A DNA stretch of 64,000 nt from Rhizobiales bacterium Ga0077545 (GTDB taxonomy: Bacteria > Pseudomonadota > Alphaproteobacteria > Rhizobiales > Methylopilaceae), in NCBI GenBank assembly GCA_001464335.1, contig LNEV01000005.1, positions 62,001 through 126,000 of the forward strand. The letters run 5' to 3'. Below are positions 51,236 through 60,453 of the stretch, piece by piece. Every line of letters begins with the position of its first letter. Position 1 is the first letter of the stretch. The translations under genes were made by a program, and so were the position numbers. Below the pieces are notes generated by a model, which saw only the letters and a program-made list of their open reading frames with translations, was not told where the DNA came from and did not search any database.

Positions 51236-52177
51236 GTGCGTGTAGCGCTTTATTCCAAGCCTCAGAGCAGCGAACACCGGCTCGGCATCGGCCTTCCCAA
51301 CGGCCGGATCATGGACGCGATGGACGCGGCCGAGGTTCTCGGCGCCGGGAAGGACCAGATCGGGCTTCTGCGCTCGCTGAAAATCTGCCTGCAGGCCGGA
51401 GAGACGGGCACCGGCCTTCTGCGGCGGGTGGACGCCTGGGCCCGGGAAAACCCGCAAAAGGCCGACGCTCTGTCCATGGATGAGACTCAGGTGCAGTTCC
51501 ATGCGCCCGTGGTCGACCCCGGGAAATTCCTGTGCGTCGGCAAGAACTCCAAGCATCACCTCGAGGAGCTTGTACGCACCAACCTCATCAAGGAAATCCC
51601 GCAGGAGCCGACAGGGTTCATCAAGGTTGCAAGCTGCCTTGCCGGCCACGGCGCGAAGGTGAAGCGGCCCGACGACATCCGCCAGCTCGACTACGAAGTC
51701 GAGATGGGTTTTGTGATCTCCAAGGGCGGCATGGGCGTGTCTAAGGCCGACGCGCTGGATCATGTGTTCGGCATCACGGTGCACAACGATCTGACCTCGC
51801 GCGAAATCCAGCGCCGGGAAGTCATTTCGGGCACCCGCTTCTGGACGGCGAAGAACAGCCCCGGTTTCGGTCCCGTCGGCCCTTACGTCGTTACGCTCGA
51901 CGAGATCGCCGACCTGCACGATCTTTATCTGACATGCCATGTGAACGGCGAACTGCGCAATCGCTTCTGCACCGGCGAGCTCATCTACGACATTCCCGCC
52001 ATCATCGAGCATCATTCGCGCTATGTGCCGCTTGAGCCGGGCGACCTGTTCTCGACCGGCGCCGCCGGCGGTGTCGCCGCCGCCCAGGAAAATGCGGAGG
52101 CGCTTTATCTCAAGCCGGGAGACGTCGTCGACGCCGGCATCGAAGGCGTCATGACGCTGCGCAACCACATCGTCTGA
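51236..52177 (+). CDS. Fumarylacetoacetate hydrolase family protein (second)
   Basis: A 313-residue FAH-family protein. Conserved parts: KFLCVGKNSKHHLEEL, RQLDYEVEMGFVISKGGMGV with Glu-x-Glu, VHNDLTSREIQ and FGPVGPYVVTLDEI. The end differs from the usual signature (SRYVPLEPGDLFSTGAAGGV). The GTG at 51236 follows GGGAG and is the likely start; an ATG at 51206 is also in frame. It is the first gene of the FAH-tctC-tctB-tctA operon under the two FCD operators. Confidence 0.88.
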   Translation: MRVALYSKPQSSEHRLGIGLPNGRIMDAMDAAEVLGAGKDQIGLLRSLKICLQAGETGTGLLRRVDAWARENPQKADALSMDETQVQFHAPVVDPGKFLCVGKNSKHHLEELVRTNLIKEIPQEPTGFIKVASCLAGHGAKVKRPDDIRQLDYEVEMGFVISKGGMGVSKADALDHVFGITVHNDLTSREIQRREVISGTRFWTAKNSPGFGPVGPYVVTLDEIADLHDLYLTCHVNGELRNRFCTGELIYDIPAIIEHHSRYVPLEPGDLFSTGAAGGVAAAQENAEALYLKPGDVVDAGIEGVMTLRNHIV

Positions 52178-52207
52178 AGACGAAAACAATAAGGGAGGAA
52201 ACCCACA

Positions 52208-53167
52208 ATGCGAATTCTTACTGCACTCGCGATTGCCGCGATGGCCGCCACGGCGGCATTTCCGGCCTCGGCGCAGGATTTTCCGAACAAGCCGGTCCAG
52301 ATGATCGTTCCGTTCCCGCCCGGCGGCGGCACCGACATTCTCGGCCGCATCGTCGCCAAGGCCCTGTCCGAGAAATGGGGTCAGCCCGTCGTGGTCGAGA
52401 ACAGGCCCGGCGCCTCCGGCGCGATCGGCGCAAAGCAGGCCATGCAGGCCGCGGGCGATGGCTATACGCTGCTGATGGCCTCCACCGGCACGCTGCTGAC
52501 GCTCGCCGAGGACGTGCCGGAAGGCGAGACGTTCGACGTCAACACGATGCTGACGCCGCTGAGCCAGGTTGCCGCGCCGCCCTATATGCTCGTCGTCAAT
52601 CCGAAGGTGGAAGCCAAGACAGTCGATGAATTCATCGCCCTTGCCAAGAAGGAGCCGCGCAAGATCACCTACGGCTCGTCCGGCGTCGGCTCCGCCTCTC
52701 ACCTCACCGGCGCTCTTTTCGAGGATATGGCGGGCGTCGAGCTCCTCCACATTCCCTACAAGGGCACGGGACAGGCCGTGACCGATCTTCTGAGCGGCGA
52801 AGTCTCCGCGATGTTCGGTCCCGCACCGACCCTGCAGCCGCACATCGCGGGCGGGTCCCTGCGTGCGATCGCTCTGACAAGCACGGGCAAATCGGCGCTG
52901 TTTCCGGAGATGACGACCGTTGCTGAAACGCTGAAGGGCTATGAATCGGTCGGCTGGTTCGGGCTTTATCTGCCGCCGAAGGCGGATGCTGCCATCGTCA
53001 AGCGCGTCAACGAGGACATCGTCGCGGTTCTCAACGACGAGGCCGTGAAAAAGGAAATGGCCCAGCAAAGTGCTGAACCCGCGCCCATGACGCCCGAACA
53101 GTATGGCACATGGGTCAACGACGACATCCGCAAATGGCTCGCCATCATGAAGAAGGCCAAGGGCTAA
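52208..53167 (+). CDS. TTT transporter substrate-binding protein (TctC/Bug type)
   Basis: A 319-residue Bug-family protein with signal peptide (1-23, ending ASA). It shows the clear Bug motif PVQMIVPFPPGGGTDILGR and GQPVVVENRPGASGAIGAK, then KITYGSSGVGSASHLTG and IPYKGTGQAVTDLLSGEV. GGAGG lies 8 bases before the ATG. It is the binding protein of the TctB/TctA pair that follows, separated by a perfect hairpin. Confidence 0.95.
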   Translation: MRILTALAIAAMAATAAFPASAQDFPNKPVQMIVPFPPGGGTDILGRIVAKALSEKWGQPVVVENRPGASGAIGAKQAMQAAGDGYTLLMASTGTLLTLAEDVPEGETFDVNTMLTPLSQVAAPPYMLVVNPKVEAKTVDEFIALAKKEPRKITYGSSGVGSASHLTGALFEDMAGVELLHIPYKGTGQAVTDLLSGEVSAMFGPAPTLQPHIAGGSLRAIALTSTGKSALFPEMTTVAETLKGYESVGWFGLYLPPKADAAIVKRVNEDIVAVLNDEAVKKEMAQQSAEPAPMTPEQYGTWVNDDIRKWLAIMKKAKG

Positions 53168-53175
53168 GACTGCAT

Positions 53176-53211
53176 GGCATGCGGGGTGGCCGAAACGTCG
53201 CCCCGCATGCC
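53176..53211. terminator. Intercistronic hairpin after tctC
   Basis: GGCATGCGGGG and CCCCGCATGCC are perfect 11-base arms around a 14-base loop, 8 bases after the tctC stop, followed by TTTCATTTT. It can act as partial terminator before tctB. Confidence 0.75.
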
Positions 53212-53255
53212 TTTCATTTTGAGGCCGCGGCAGACCGCGTTGGAGCTTGTAAGCA

Positions 53256-53720
53256 ATGTCCGCCATCCGTCGCGAGATGCGAGATGTAATCGGCGGCGGC
53301 ACGGTCATTGCCGTCGGCTTCGCCTTTTTTTACCGGTCCTTTGCCTACGGCGTCGGCACGCTTTCCGAGATGGGCGCCGGCTTCTTCCCGATGGTGCTGT
53401 CCGGCGTCGCCATCATCATCGGTCTCGCCATCCTGATTGACGGGCTCGCCCGCAAAGCCCGCAAAGACCCCCAACATGAGGGCTTTGCGCTGCGGCCGGT
53501 TCTGGCCGTTCTCGGCGGAATTGCTGCCTTCGCTCTGCTTCTGACGCCGTATGGGCTCGGCCCGGCCGTGGCTGCCGCCGCCGCCATCGCGGGGCTTGGC
53601 GACCCGGAAAACCGCTGGCTCAATCTGGCGATCCTCGCAGCCTTCCTCGCGATCGTCTGCTGGCTCATCTTTTCGGTCGGCCTCAAGCTTCCCCTGCCCT
53701 TCTTCCGGGGAGTTTTCTGA
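53256..53720 (+). CDS. TTT transporter small permease subunit TctB
   Basis: A 154-residue membrane protein with four helices and the TctB-like stretch LSEMGAGFFPMVLSGVAIII near residue 32. Its TGA overlaps the TctA ATG by 1 base (TGATG), so both are translated together. Confidence 0.92.
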   Translation: MSAIRREMRDVIGGGTVIAVGFAFFYRSFAYGVGTLSEMGAGFFPMVLSGVAIIIGLAILIDGLARKARKDPQHEGFALRPVLAVLGGIAAFALLLTPYGLGPAVAAAAAIAGLGDPENRWLNLAILAAFLAIVCWLIFSVGLKLPLPFFRGVF

Positions 53721-55231
53721 TGGACGCCGTACTGACCGGCATTGCGACGGCGTTCTCCGTTCAGAACCTCGCTTTCTGTTTCCTCGGCGTCACGCTCGGC
53801 ACCTTTATCGGCGTACTGCCCGGCCTTGGCGGTCTTGCGGCCGTCTCGCTGCTCCTGCCGATTTCGTTCTATCTCGAGCCGACGACCGCTCTCATCATGC
53901 TCGCGGGCGTGTATTACGGCGGCGAATATGGCGGCTCGACCGCCTCGATCCTGCTGAAACTGCCCGGCGACGCGTCCAACGCCATCACCTGTCTGGACGG
54001 TCACGAAATGACCCGGCAGGGCCGAGCGGGCGTTGCGCTTTTCACGGCGGCGATCGGGTCCTTCATCGGCGGCTCCACCGCCATCGTCCTGCTGATGGTC
54101 CTCACGCCGGTTCTGGTGAAGGTCGCGCTGTCCTTCGGCCCCGCCGAATATTTCGCCGCCATGACCTTCGGACTCCTTGCGGCGGCGACGATTGCCCAGG
54201 GCGCTCCGCTCAAGGGCATGGCGATGGTTCTGATGGGTCTTCTGCTCGGCACGATAGGGACGGACGTCAACAGCGGCGTCGAGCGATACACGTTCGGCTT
54301 CCTCGAACTGCTCGACGGCTTCAGCGTCGTCATCATCGGCATGGGCATGTTCGGCATCGCCGAAGTCATTTCATCTGTCATGACGGCGCGCGATCGCGCC
54401 TACAAGGGCCGCATCTCCATCTCGTCCATGCTGCCGACGCGCGAGGATGTCCGCCGCGCGGCGCTGCCGATTGCGCGCGGCACCGGCATCGGCGCCCTCT
54501 TCGGCGTCCTGCCCGGCACCGGCCCGACGATTTCCGCCTTCATGGCCTATGTCATCGAAAAGCGCATTTCGCGCACGCCGGAGCGTTTCGGGCGCGGCGC
54601 CATCGAGGGCGTGGCGGCGCCGGAATCCGCCAACAACGCCGCCGCACAGGCGAGCTTCATCCCGACGCTTGCGCTCGGCATTCCGGGCAGCGCCAGCATG
54701 GCCATCATGCTCGGCGCCATGATGATCCACGGCATCACGCCCGGCCCGCGCATGATGATCGATCACCAGGAGGTCTTCTGGGGGCTCGTCATCAGCTTCT
54801 GGATCGGCAATGTCATGCTGCTCGTGCTCAACATTCCGCTGATCAATGTGTGGGTGCGCGTTCTTCAGGTGCCCTACCGGTTTCTCTATCCGGCCATCGT
54901 CTGCGTGGTCTGCATCGGCGTTTTCAGCATCAACAATTCCGTCTTCGAGGTCTGGCTGGTGCTGATGTTCGGCCTTGCCGGTTACCTGATGCGGCTGCTC
55001 GGGTTCGAACCGGCCCCCTTGATGATCGGCTTCATCCTCGGCCCGATGGTCGAGGAAAATCTGCGCCGTGCGATGCGGCTGGCGGGCGGGGATTTCCTGG
55101 CGATTCTGGAGCGCCCCATCACGGCCGCGATCCTTGGAATGACGGCCCTCCTGTTCCTCTGGATCGTCTACGGCATCGTCCGCAGCAAAACGCGCATGGT
55201 CGACAGGCTGGACGATCTCGCGCAGGGGTGA
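53720..55231 (+). CDS. TTT transporter large permease subunit TctA
   Basis: A 503-residue TctA with both glycine-rich repeats: GTFIGVLPGLGGLAAVSLLL near residue 30 and GIGALFGVLPGTGPTISAF near 255, with YYGGEYGGSTASILLKLPGD and APESANNAAAQASFIPTLAL. It is the membrane channel of the third TTT system of the window, with TctB and TctC in one operon. Substrate class: small carboxylate, otherwise unknown. Confidence 0.95.
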   Translation: MDAVLTGIATAFSVQNLAFCFLGVTLGTFIGVLPGLGGLAAVSLLLPISFYLEPTTALIMLAGVYYGGEYGGSTASILLKLPGDASNAITCLDGHEMTRQGRAGVALFTAAIGSFIGGSTAIVLLMVLTPVLVKVALSFGPAEYFAAMTFGLLAAATIAQGAPLKGMAMVLMGLLLGTIGTDVNSGVERYTFGFLELLDGFSVVIIGMGMFGIAEVISSVMTARDRAYKGRISISSMLPTREDVRRAALPIARGTGIGALFGVLPGTGPTISAFMAYVIEKRISRTPERFGRGAIEGVAAPESANNAAAQASFIPTLALGIPGSASMAIMLGAMMIHGITPGPRMMIDHQEVFWGLVISFWIGNVMLLVLNIPLINVWVRVLQVPYRFLYPAIVCVVCIGVFSINNSVFEVWLVLMFGLAGYLMRLLGFEPAPLMIGFILGPMVEENLRRAMRLAGGDFLAILERPITAAILGMTALLFLWIVYGIVRSKTRMVDRLDDLAQG

Positions 55232-55256
55232 ACCGCACGCTCCGTTCGCGGGTGCA

Positions 55257-55856
55257 TCACTCCAGAACGCGTTCGATCTTCTGCATCTGCGCCTCGGCCG
55301 TCTCATGGCGGTCGAGTGTCGAGACGAACTGGCCGTCCGGCCGGAACAGAAAGACAAGCGCGGTGTGGTCCATCGTGTAATCGCCGCCCTCGGTCGGCAC
55401 TTTCTTGCGGTAGGCCTTGAAGGCCGCCACGGCCTTGTCGGTCTCCGCTTCGCTGCCCGTCAGCGCCACGATGCGCGGATCGAAGGACTGCATGTAACGC
55501 TTCAACACCTCCGGCTTATCCCGCTCCGGATCGACGGAAATGAAAACCACATTCAGCCCGTCGGCACGTGGCCCGAGCGCCTTCATCCTCTCGGAAAGCT
55601 CCCACAAGGTCGTCGGGCAGATTTCCGGGCATTGGGTGAAGCCGAAGAACACCGCGCTCGCTTTGCCCCGGAAATCCGCCCAGTTGCGCGCAGCACCGTC
55701 CTGGTCGGTCAGCGAAAAATCGCCGCCGACTGCCGCAACGGGCGTGCTCTGGTTTGTCTTGACGCGGATGACATCGGTCGAAACGAGAACGAGCACGATG
55801 AGAAACCCGGCAAGAGTTCCCCACGCGGAATAACGAAGAACGCGCAGGACTGTCAT
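55257..55856 (-). CDS. SCO1/SenC family protein
   Basis: A 199-residue copper-thiol protein with one N-terminal anchor (about 9-30). The copper/thiol site is Cys76 and Cys80 in FTQCPEICPTTL with His164 in MDHTALVFLF. Thioredoxin fold in the periplasm; SCO proteins insert copper into CuA of oxidase subunit II or reduce its cysteines. The caa3-type oxidase encoded 46 kb away in the window is a possible client. It overlaps the DsbA-like gene by 1 base. Confidence 0.92.
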   Translation of the reverse strand: MTVLRVLRYSAWGTLAGFLIVLVLVSTDVIRVKTNQSTPVAAVGGDFSLTDQDGAARNWADFRGKASAVFFGFTQCPEICPTTLWELSERMKALGPRADGLNVVFISVDPERDKPEVLKRYMQSFDPRIVALTGSEAETDKAVAAFKAYRKKVPTEGGDYTMDHTALVFLFRPDGQFVSTLDRHETAEAQMQKIERVLE

Positions 55857-56482
55857 TACTGCGCTTTGGCGATGAGCGGATCGACGATGGCCGCAAAGGC
55901 TTCCGGCGTCAGCACGCCGGATTTCTTCTCGCCATTGATGAAGAAGGTCGGCGTGGCGCTCACGCCCGCCTCCTCCCCACGCTTCTGCACGGCGAGAATG
56001 TTGTTGAGCAGCGTCTGATCGCTCAGGCAGGCCTCGAAGGCCGCGTTGGTCATGCCGGTCTGCGTCGCGATGGAGCGCAGGCCCTCCAGCGGGTTCTGCG
56101 CATGAGCCCATTTGTCGTCGTTCTTGTAGAACAGATCGACCATCGAATACCATTTCATGTCGCCCGAGCAGCGGGCCAGCATAAAGGCCCCGGCGGCAAG
56201 ATTGTCGAGCGGGAATTCGCGGAAGATGAACCGCACCTTGCCGGTATCGACGTATTTACTTTTGATCTCGGGCCACGAATTGACGTGAAAATCGCGGCAG
56301 TGATGGCACGTCAGCGAGGCATATTCGACAACGGTCACGGGCGCGGTCTCGCTGCCGAACGCCTGTTCGGTCAGTTCGCCTGCGGGCGTTGCAATGTCGC
56401 TCTGCGCCTGCACAGGGCCTGTCATCCAGAACGCCACGGCCAATGCCGCCCCGGCCAGATATCCTCGTCTCGTCGAACTCAT
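55856..56482 (-). CDS. DsbA family thiol-disulfide oxidoreductase
   Basis: A 208-residue periplasmic thioredoxin-like protein. Signal peptide about 1-27 (ending VQAQ), active site CHHC at 59-62 in YASLTCHHCRDFH, and cis-Pro in SATPTFFINGEKKSG. It belongs to the DsbA/Thioredoxin_4 group, close to BdbD/ScsC-type proteins. The start at 56482 gives a proper signal and has GAGGAG 8-14 bases upstream; the longer frame is not credible. The SCO1 neighbour suggests work on cysteines of copper proteins or c-type cytochromes. Confidence 0.92.
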   Translation of the reverse strand: MSSTRRGYLAGAALAVAFWMTGPVQAQSDIATPAGELTEQAFGSETAPVTVVEYASLTCHHCRDFHVNSWPEIKSKYVDTGKVRFIFREFPLDNLAAGAFMLARCSGDMKWYSMVDLFYKNDDKWAHAQNPLEGLRSIATQTGMTNAAFEACLSDQTLLNNILAVQKRGEEAGVSATPTFFINGEKKSGVLTPEAFAAIVDPLIAKAQ

Positions 56483-56555
56483 GAAATGTGTCTCCTCGGA
56501 TCGAAACGTTGAGACCTGAACCGGCTTCAGGTTCAAGCCCCTGCCCGATCCCGTT

Positions 56556-56972
56556 TCAGTGATCGTGGCCGCACAGGCTGTGATCGGCGAGAACCTCGAT
56601 CACCCGGCACTCGGCAACCTTGCTGCCGCAGCACCCGTCCACCATGCGGGTCAGTTCCGCCTCCAGAGCGCGCAGGCGCGCGATGCGGCTGCGGACGCGC
56701 TCCAGATGCTGTGTGGCGATGGTGTCGGCCTCAGCACAGGGATTTTCCGGGCTGTCGGAAAGTTTCAGAAGCGCGCGGACATCGTCCAGCGAAAAGCCGA
56801 GCTCGCGCGAATGGCGGATGAAGGTCAGACGGTTGCGATGCGCGGCGGAATAGGCCCGGTGGTTGCCGGAGGTGCGCGCGGCCTGCGGCATCAGGCCGAT
56901 CTTCTCGTAATAGCGGATGGTCTCGACCTTGGTGGACGTCTCCCGCGCCAGATCGCCGATAGAAAATGTCAT
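56556..56972 (-). CDS. MerR family heavy-metal responsive regulator (ZntR/CadR type)
   Basis: A 138-residue MerR protein: helix-turn-helix at 1-70 (FSIGDLARETSTKVETIRYY, then EKIGLMPQAARTSGNHRAY), dimerisation helix about 80-118, and a Cys/His-rich metal end (VDGCCGSKVAECRVIEVL, then CGHDH). Cys in NPCAEA plus those in the tail match CadR/PbrR/ZntR ligands. It is divergent from the P-type ATPase gene and the promoter between them has the 19-base MerR spacer with a dyad, so it activates the ATPase on Zn, Cd or Pb. Confidence 0.95.
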   Translation of the reverse strand: MTFSIGDLARETSTKVETIRYYEKIGLMPQAARTSGNHRAYSAAHRNRLTFIRHSRELGFSLDDVRALLKLSDSPENPCAEADTIATQHLERVRSRIARLRALEAELTRMVDGCCGSKVAECRVIEVLADHSLCGHDH

Positions 56973-56981
56973 TTTGGCCCC

Positions 56982-57012
56982 TTGAACCTGTAGTCGCTAC
57001 AGGTCCTATGTC
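56982..57012 (+). promoter_or_regulatory. MerR-type promoter with 19-base spacer and operator
   Basis: TTGAAC (56982-56987) and TATGTC (57007-57012) are separated by 19 bases, as in MerR-controlled promoters. The spacer holds the perfect dyad ACCTGTAG-TCG-CTACAGGT (56986-57004). It reads toward the ATPase start at 57048. Confidence 0.9.
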
Positions 57013-57047
57013 AGGGGCTCGCTGGTGACAAGAAGGTCGTTTTCCAC

Positions 57048-59267
57048 ATGGCTGCCGAGAAATTCCGCTATCGCGTCGAGGGCATGGACTGCCCAAGCTG
57101 CGCCGCCAAGATCGAGAACGCGGTCGGGCGGCTCGACGGCGTCAGCAGCGTGCAGCTCAATTTCGGCGCCGAGCGGCTCACATTGTCGGCGCAGGACGCG
57201 GCTCTGCCAAGTGTGGAGGCAAAGATCCGCGCTCTCGGCTTCAAGCCCCGCCTGCTCGATGGCGGCGCCCCGGAGAGCGGGGCAAAGCATGACCACGCCC
57301 ATCACGATTGCCCCGGCCATTCCCACCGCACCCATGACGGCAACAGCCCAGCGGCCCACGATCACGCGGGCCCCGCCCATTACCACGACCCCGCCGACGA
57401 CATCGATGCGCCGTGGTGGCAGAAACCCAAAGCCCGCCTCGCCTTCGGACTTGGCGCGGCGCTCGCACTCGCCTGGGGCGCCTCGCACCTTCTTCCGGCC
57501 CATGCGCAGATCTTCTACGTGTTCGCGACGGCGATTGGCCTGATCCCTTTCGGACGGCGCGCGGCCATTCTCGCGGTGTCGGGCACGCCCTTCAGCATCG
57601 AACTTCTCATGGTGGTCGCGGCGCTCGGCGCCATCCTTATCGGCGAAGCGGCCGAGGCCTCGCTCGTCGTGTTCCTGTTCGCGGTGGGCGAGCTTCTGGA
57701 AAATGTCGCCGCCGGGCGCGCCCGCGCGGGCATCAAGGCGCTGGCCGATCTCGTGCCGCGCACCGCGCTCGTCCGCACGGCTGCCGGAGACCGCGAAACG
57801 CCGGTCGAGGCGCTCACCATCGGCGACATCATCGTCATCCGCCCCGGAGACCGCATCGGTGCCGACGGCGAGATCGTCGAAGGCCGCTCCGATGTCGACC
57901 AGTCCCCCATCACCGGCGAATCTGCGCCCGTGGCAAAGGAAACGGGCGCAGATGTCAGTGCGGGCAGCATAAACGCGACGGGTACCCTCCTCGTCCGCGT
58001 CACGCGCAAGGCCGCCGACAACACGATTGCGCGCATCGTCCATATGGTCGAGGAGGCGCAATCCTCCAAAGCGCCGTTCGCCCGTTTCATCGAGCGTTTC
58101 AGCACCTGGTACACACCGGGCGCCATGGCCGTCGCGGCGCTCGTCATTCTCGTTCCGCCGCTCGCTCTTGGCTGGGATTGGGACACCTGGATCTATCGCG
58201 GCCTCGCGCTCCTCCTCATCGCCTGTCCCTGCGCGCTCGTCATCTCGACCCCTGCCGCCATCGCCTCCGGCCTGTCAGCGGGCGCGCGGCGCGGCCTTCT
58301 CATCAAGGGCGGCGCGCCGCTCGAAATTATCGGCCATCTGAAAACCGCCGCCTTCGACAAGACCGGCACGCTGACGCGTGGCAAACCCGTCGTCACCGAT
58401 GTGATCGGCAGCGATGTCGATGAGGATGAGCTTCTGCGCCTTGCCGCCGCCGTCGAGCGCGGATCGAGCCATCCGACGGCGCTCGCCATCCTCGCCGCCA
58501 CGGAGGAACGCGCGATTGCCGTACCGACAGCCGAGAACACGATCACCCACCCCGGGCGCGGCATCGGCGCCCGCGTCGGCACGCACGACATCGCCATCGG
58601 CTCGCCGCTCCACATTGCAACGAGCGCGCCGCTTGGCGCCGATGACGCGCAGCGCATCGCCGCCCTCGAAGAAGACGGAAAGACCGTCGTCATCCTCACC
58701 CGCGATGGCGTCTTCGCGGGCCTGATCGCCGTGCGCGACGAGCCGCGCGAGGACACCGCCCAGGCCATCCGACGCCTGCGCGAACTCGGCATCCGTCCGG
58801 TCATGCTGACCGGCGACAACGAACGCACCGGCCGCGCCATCGCAGCCCGGCTCGGGATCGACGTCGAAGCCCAGCTTCTGCCGCATGAGAAACTCGCGCG
58901 CATCAACGCGCTGAAGGCCGACGGCCCGGTCGCGATGATCGGCGACGGCATCAACGACGCCCCCGCCCTCGCCGCCGCCTCCGTCGGCGTAGCGATGGGC
59001 GGCGGCACCGATGTGGCGCTCGAAACCGCCGATGCCGCGCTGCTGCACGGCCGGGTCAGCGGCATCCCCCAGCTTGTCGAGCTCTCGCGCGCGACGATGT
59101 CGAATGTCCGCCAGAACGTCGCGCTCGCTCTGGGTCTGAAGGCGGTGTTCCTCGTCACCACCCTCACCGGCTCGACCTCGCTCTGGATGGCCATTCTGGC
59201 CGACACCGGCGCGACCGTTCTCGTCACCGCCAATGCGCTCAGGCTTCTTGCGTGGAAGAAGGATTAG
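57048..59267 (+). CDS. Zn/Cd/Pb-translocating P1B-type ATPase
   Basis: A 739-residue heavy-metal ATPase. N-terminal HMA domain with GMDCPSC (12-18), a His-rich linker (about 80-125, with many His-Asp/His-x-His), CPC in LIACPCALVIS (near 393), phosphorylation site FDKTGTLTRGK (near 437), and GDGINDAPALA (near 631). The end has N-x-K in QNVALALGLKAV and DTG in ILADTGATVL, the P1B-2 signature for zinc, cadmium and lead. It exports metal across the inner membrane, induced by the divergent MerR protein. The His-rich linker may help with zinc binding. Confidence 0.96.
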   Translation: MAAEKFRYRVEGMDCPSCAAKIENAVGRLDGVSSVQLNFGAERLTLSAQDAALPSVEAKIRALGFKPRLLDGGAPESGAKHDHAHHDCPGHSHRTHDGNSPAAHDHAGPAHYHDPADDIDAPWWQKPKARLAFGLGAALALAWGASHLLPAHAQIFYVFATAIGLIPFGRRAAILAVSGTPFSIELLMVVAALGAILIGEAAEASLVVFLFAVGELLENVAAGRARAGIKALADLVPRTALVRTAAGDRETPVEALTIGDIIVIRPGDRIGADGEIVEGRSDVDQSPITGESAPVAKETGADVSAGSINATGTLLVRVTRKAADNTIARIVHMVEEAQSSKAPFARFIERFSTWYTPGAMAVAALVILVPPLALGWDWDTWIYRGLALLLIACPCALVISTPAAIASGLSAGARRGLLIKGGAPLEIIGHLKTAAFDKTGTLTRGKPVVTDVIGSDVDEDELLRLAAAVERGSSHPTALAILAATEERAIAVPTAENTITHPGRGIGARVGTHDIAIGSPLHIATSAPLGADDAQRIAALEEDGKTVVILTRDGVFAGLIAVRDEPREDTAQAIRRLRELGIRPVMLTGDNERTGRAIAARLGIDVEAQLLPHEKLARINALKADGPVAMIGDGINDAPALAAASVGVAMGGGTDVALETADAALLHGRVSGIPQLVELSRATMSNVRQNVALALGLKAVFLVTTLTGSTSLWMAILADTGATVLVTANALRLLAWKKD

Positions 59268-59439
59268 GCCGCGCCAGAAACAAGCCATATTGAGGCGGCA
59301 GAACGGTCGCGGCATCTCTGCCGGAGAAGCCCCCTTCTGCGGGAAAAACCCGATTGGCCAATGATTTTCTGCGCACATCGACGCTTTGCGTCAACGGACA
59401 GGTAACCTTGACGGTCTACAAAAAAGGCCCGGAGGTCCT

Positions 59440-60426
59440 GTGAGTAGCGTTGTTGTCAGCCCTCTCCGCCGTGTGACGCGCCTTGGTCTGATCCTCGGCG
59501 CGGCGGCTTTGCTTGCCGCCTGCGCCAGTCTCGACAAGGACGACCGCGGCTCGCAGCCCATTCCCGTGCGCCTCGTGTCCGAGATGAAGTCCAAGGGCAT
59601 GAAGCCGAAGGACCCGGTTTTCATCCGCATCTACAAGCAGGAGAGCGAGCTCGAAGTCTGGAAGCGCACCGCGTCCGGCCGCTACGCGCTCATGAAGACC
59701 TATCCGCTCTGCCGCTGGTCCGGAAAGCTCGGGCCGAAAATGCGCGAGGGCGACCGTCAGGCGCCGGAAGGCGTGTACATGGTCTCGCCCGGGCGCATGA
59801 ATCCGCGCTCGCAATTTTACCTGTCCTTCGATCTCGGCTTCCCGAACAAGCTCGAAAAGGCGCTCGGCTATTCGGGCAACGCGCTCATGGTGCATGGCGC
59901 CTGCTCGTCCTCGGGCTGCTACGCGATGAGCGATCAGGGCATCGCCGAAATCTACCCCGTGGTCCGCGAGGCCTTCGCCGGCGGCCAGACCGCCGTTCAG
60001 GTTCAGGCCCTGCCTTTCCGCATGAACGCACAAAACCTCGCGCGCCATGCCGGAGACCCGAACATGCCGTTCTGGGAGAATCTAAAGGAAGGCGTCGATT
60101 ACTTCGACGCGAACCGCCAGCCGCCGTCGGTTGCCTATTGCGGACGTCGTTACGCCTTCGGCCTCGACCCCGAACTCGGCTCCGGCCTCGATCCGCTCGG
60201 CGCGTGCCCGGCCGGCGTCACGGATGTTCCGGTCACGGCCTCCATACCGGACATGACGGCGATATCGGCCACCGGTCCCGCGCTCGCCTATACGGACGGC
60301 GGCATGCATCCGAGCTTCCGTGAAATCCTGCGCAAATCCGGCGCCAAAAGGCTTCAGGCCCTGACATCGGAGCGCGCCGAGGTCAGCCGTCCGGACGCAG
60401 CTCTCGCCGATCCGTATCAGCCGTAA
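59440..60426 (+). CDS. YafK/LdtF-type L,D-transpeptidase-family lipoprotein
   Basis: A 328-residue lipoprotein (signal ending LLAACASL, Cys near residue 30) with a YkuD domain at about 60-210. The active-site stretch is MVHGACSSSGCYAMSDQGIA, with His and Cys as in YafK/DpaA (LdtF), which in E. coli cuts Braun lipoprotein from peptidoglycan. So it may remodel the murein-outer membrane link rather than cross-link. The GTG at 59440 follows GGAGG and is preferred over ATG at 59386. About 120 residues after the domain are unassigned. Confidence 0.87.
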   Translation: MSSVVVSPLRRVTRLGLILGAAALLAACASLDKDDRGSQPIPVRLVSEMKSKGMKPKDPVFIRIYKQESELEVWKRTASGRYALMKTYPLCRWSGKLGPKMREGDRQAPEGVYMVSPGRMNPRSQFYLSFDLGFPNKLEKALGYSGNALMVHGACSSSGCYAMSDQGIAEIYPVVREAFAGGQTAVQVQALPFRMNAQNLARHAGDPNMPFWENLKEGVDYFDANRQPPSVAYCGRRYAFGLDPELGSGLDPLGACPAGVTDVPVTASIPDMTAISATGPALAYTDGGMHPSFREILRKSGAKRLQALTSERAEVSRPDAALADPYQP

Positions 60427-60453
60427 CTGCAGCGGATAAAACCCGGCGGCAGA

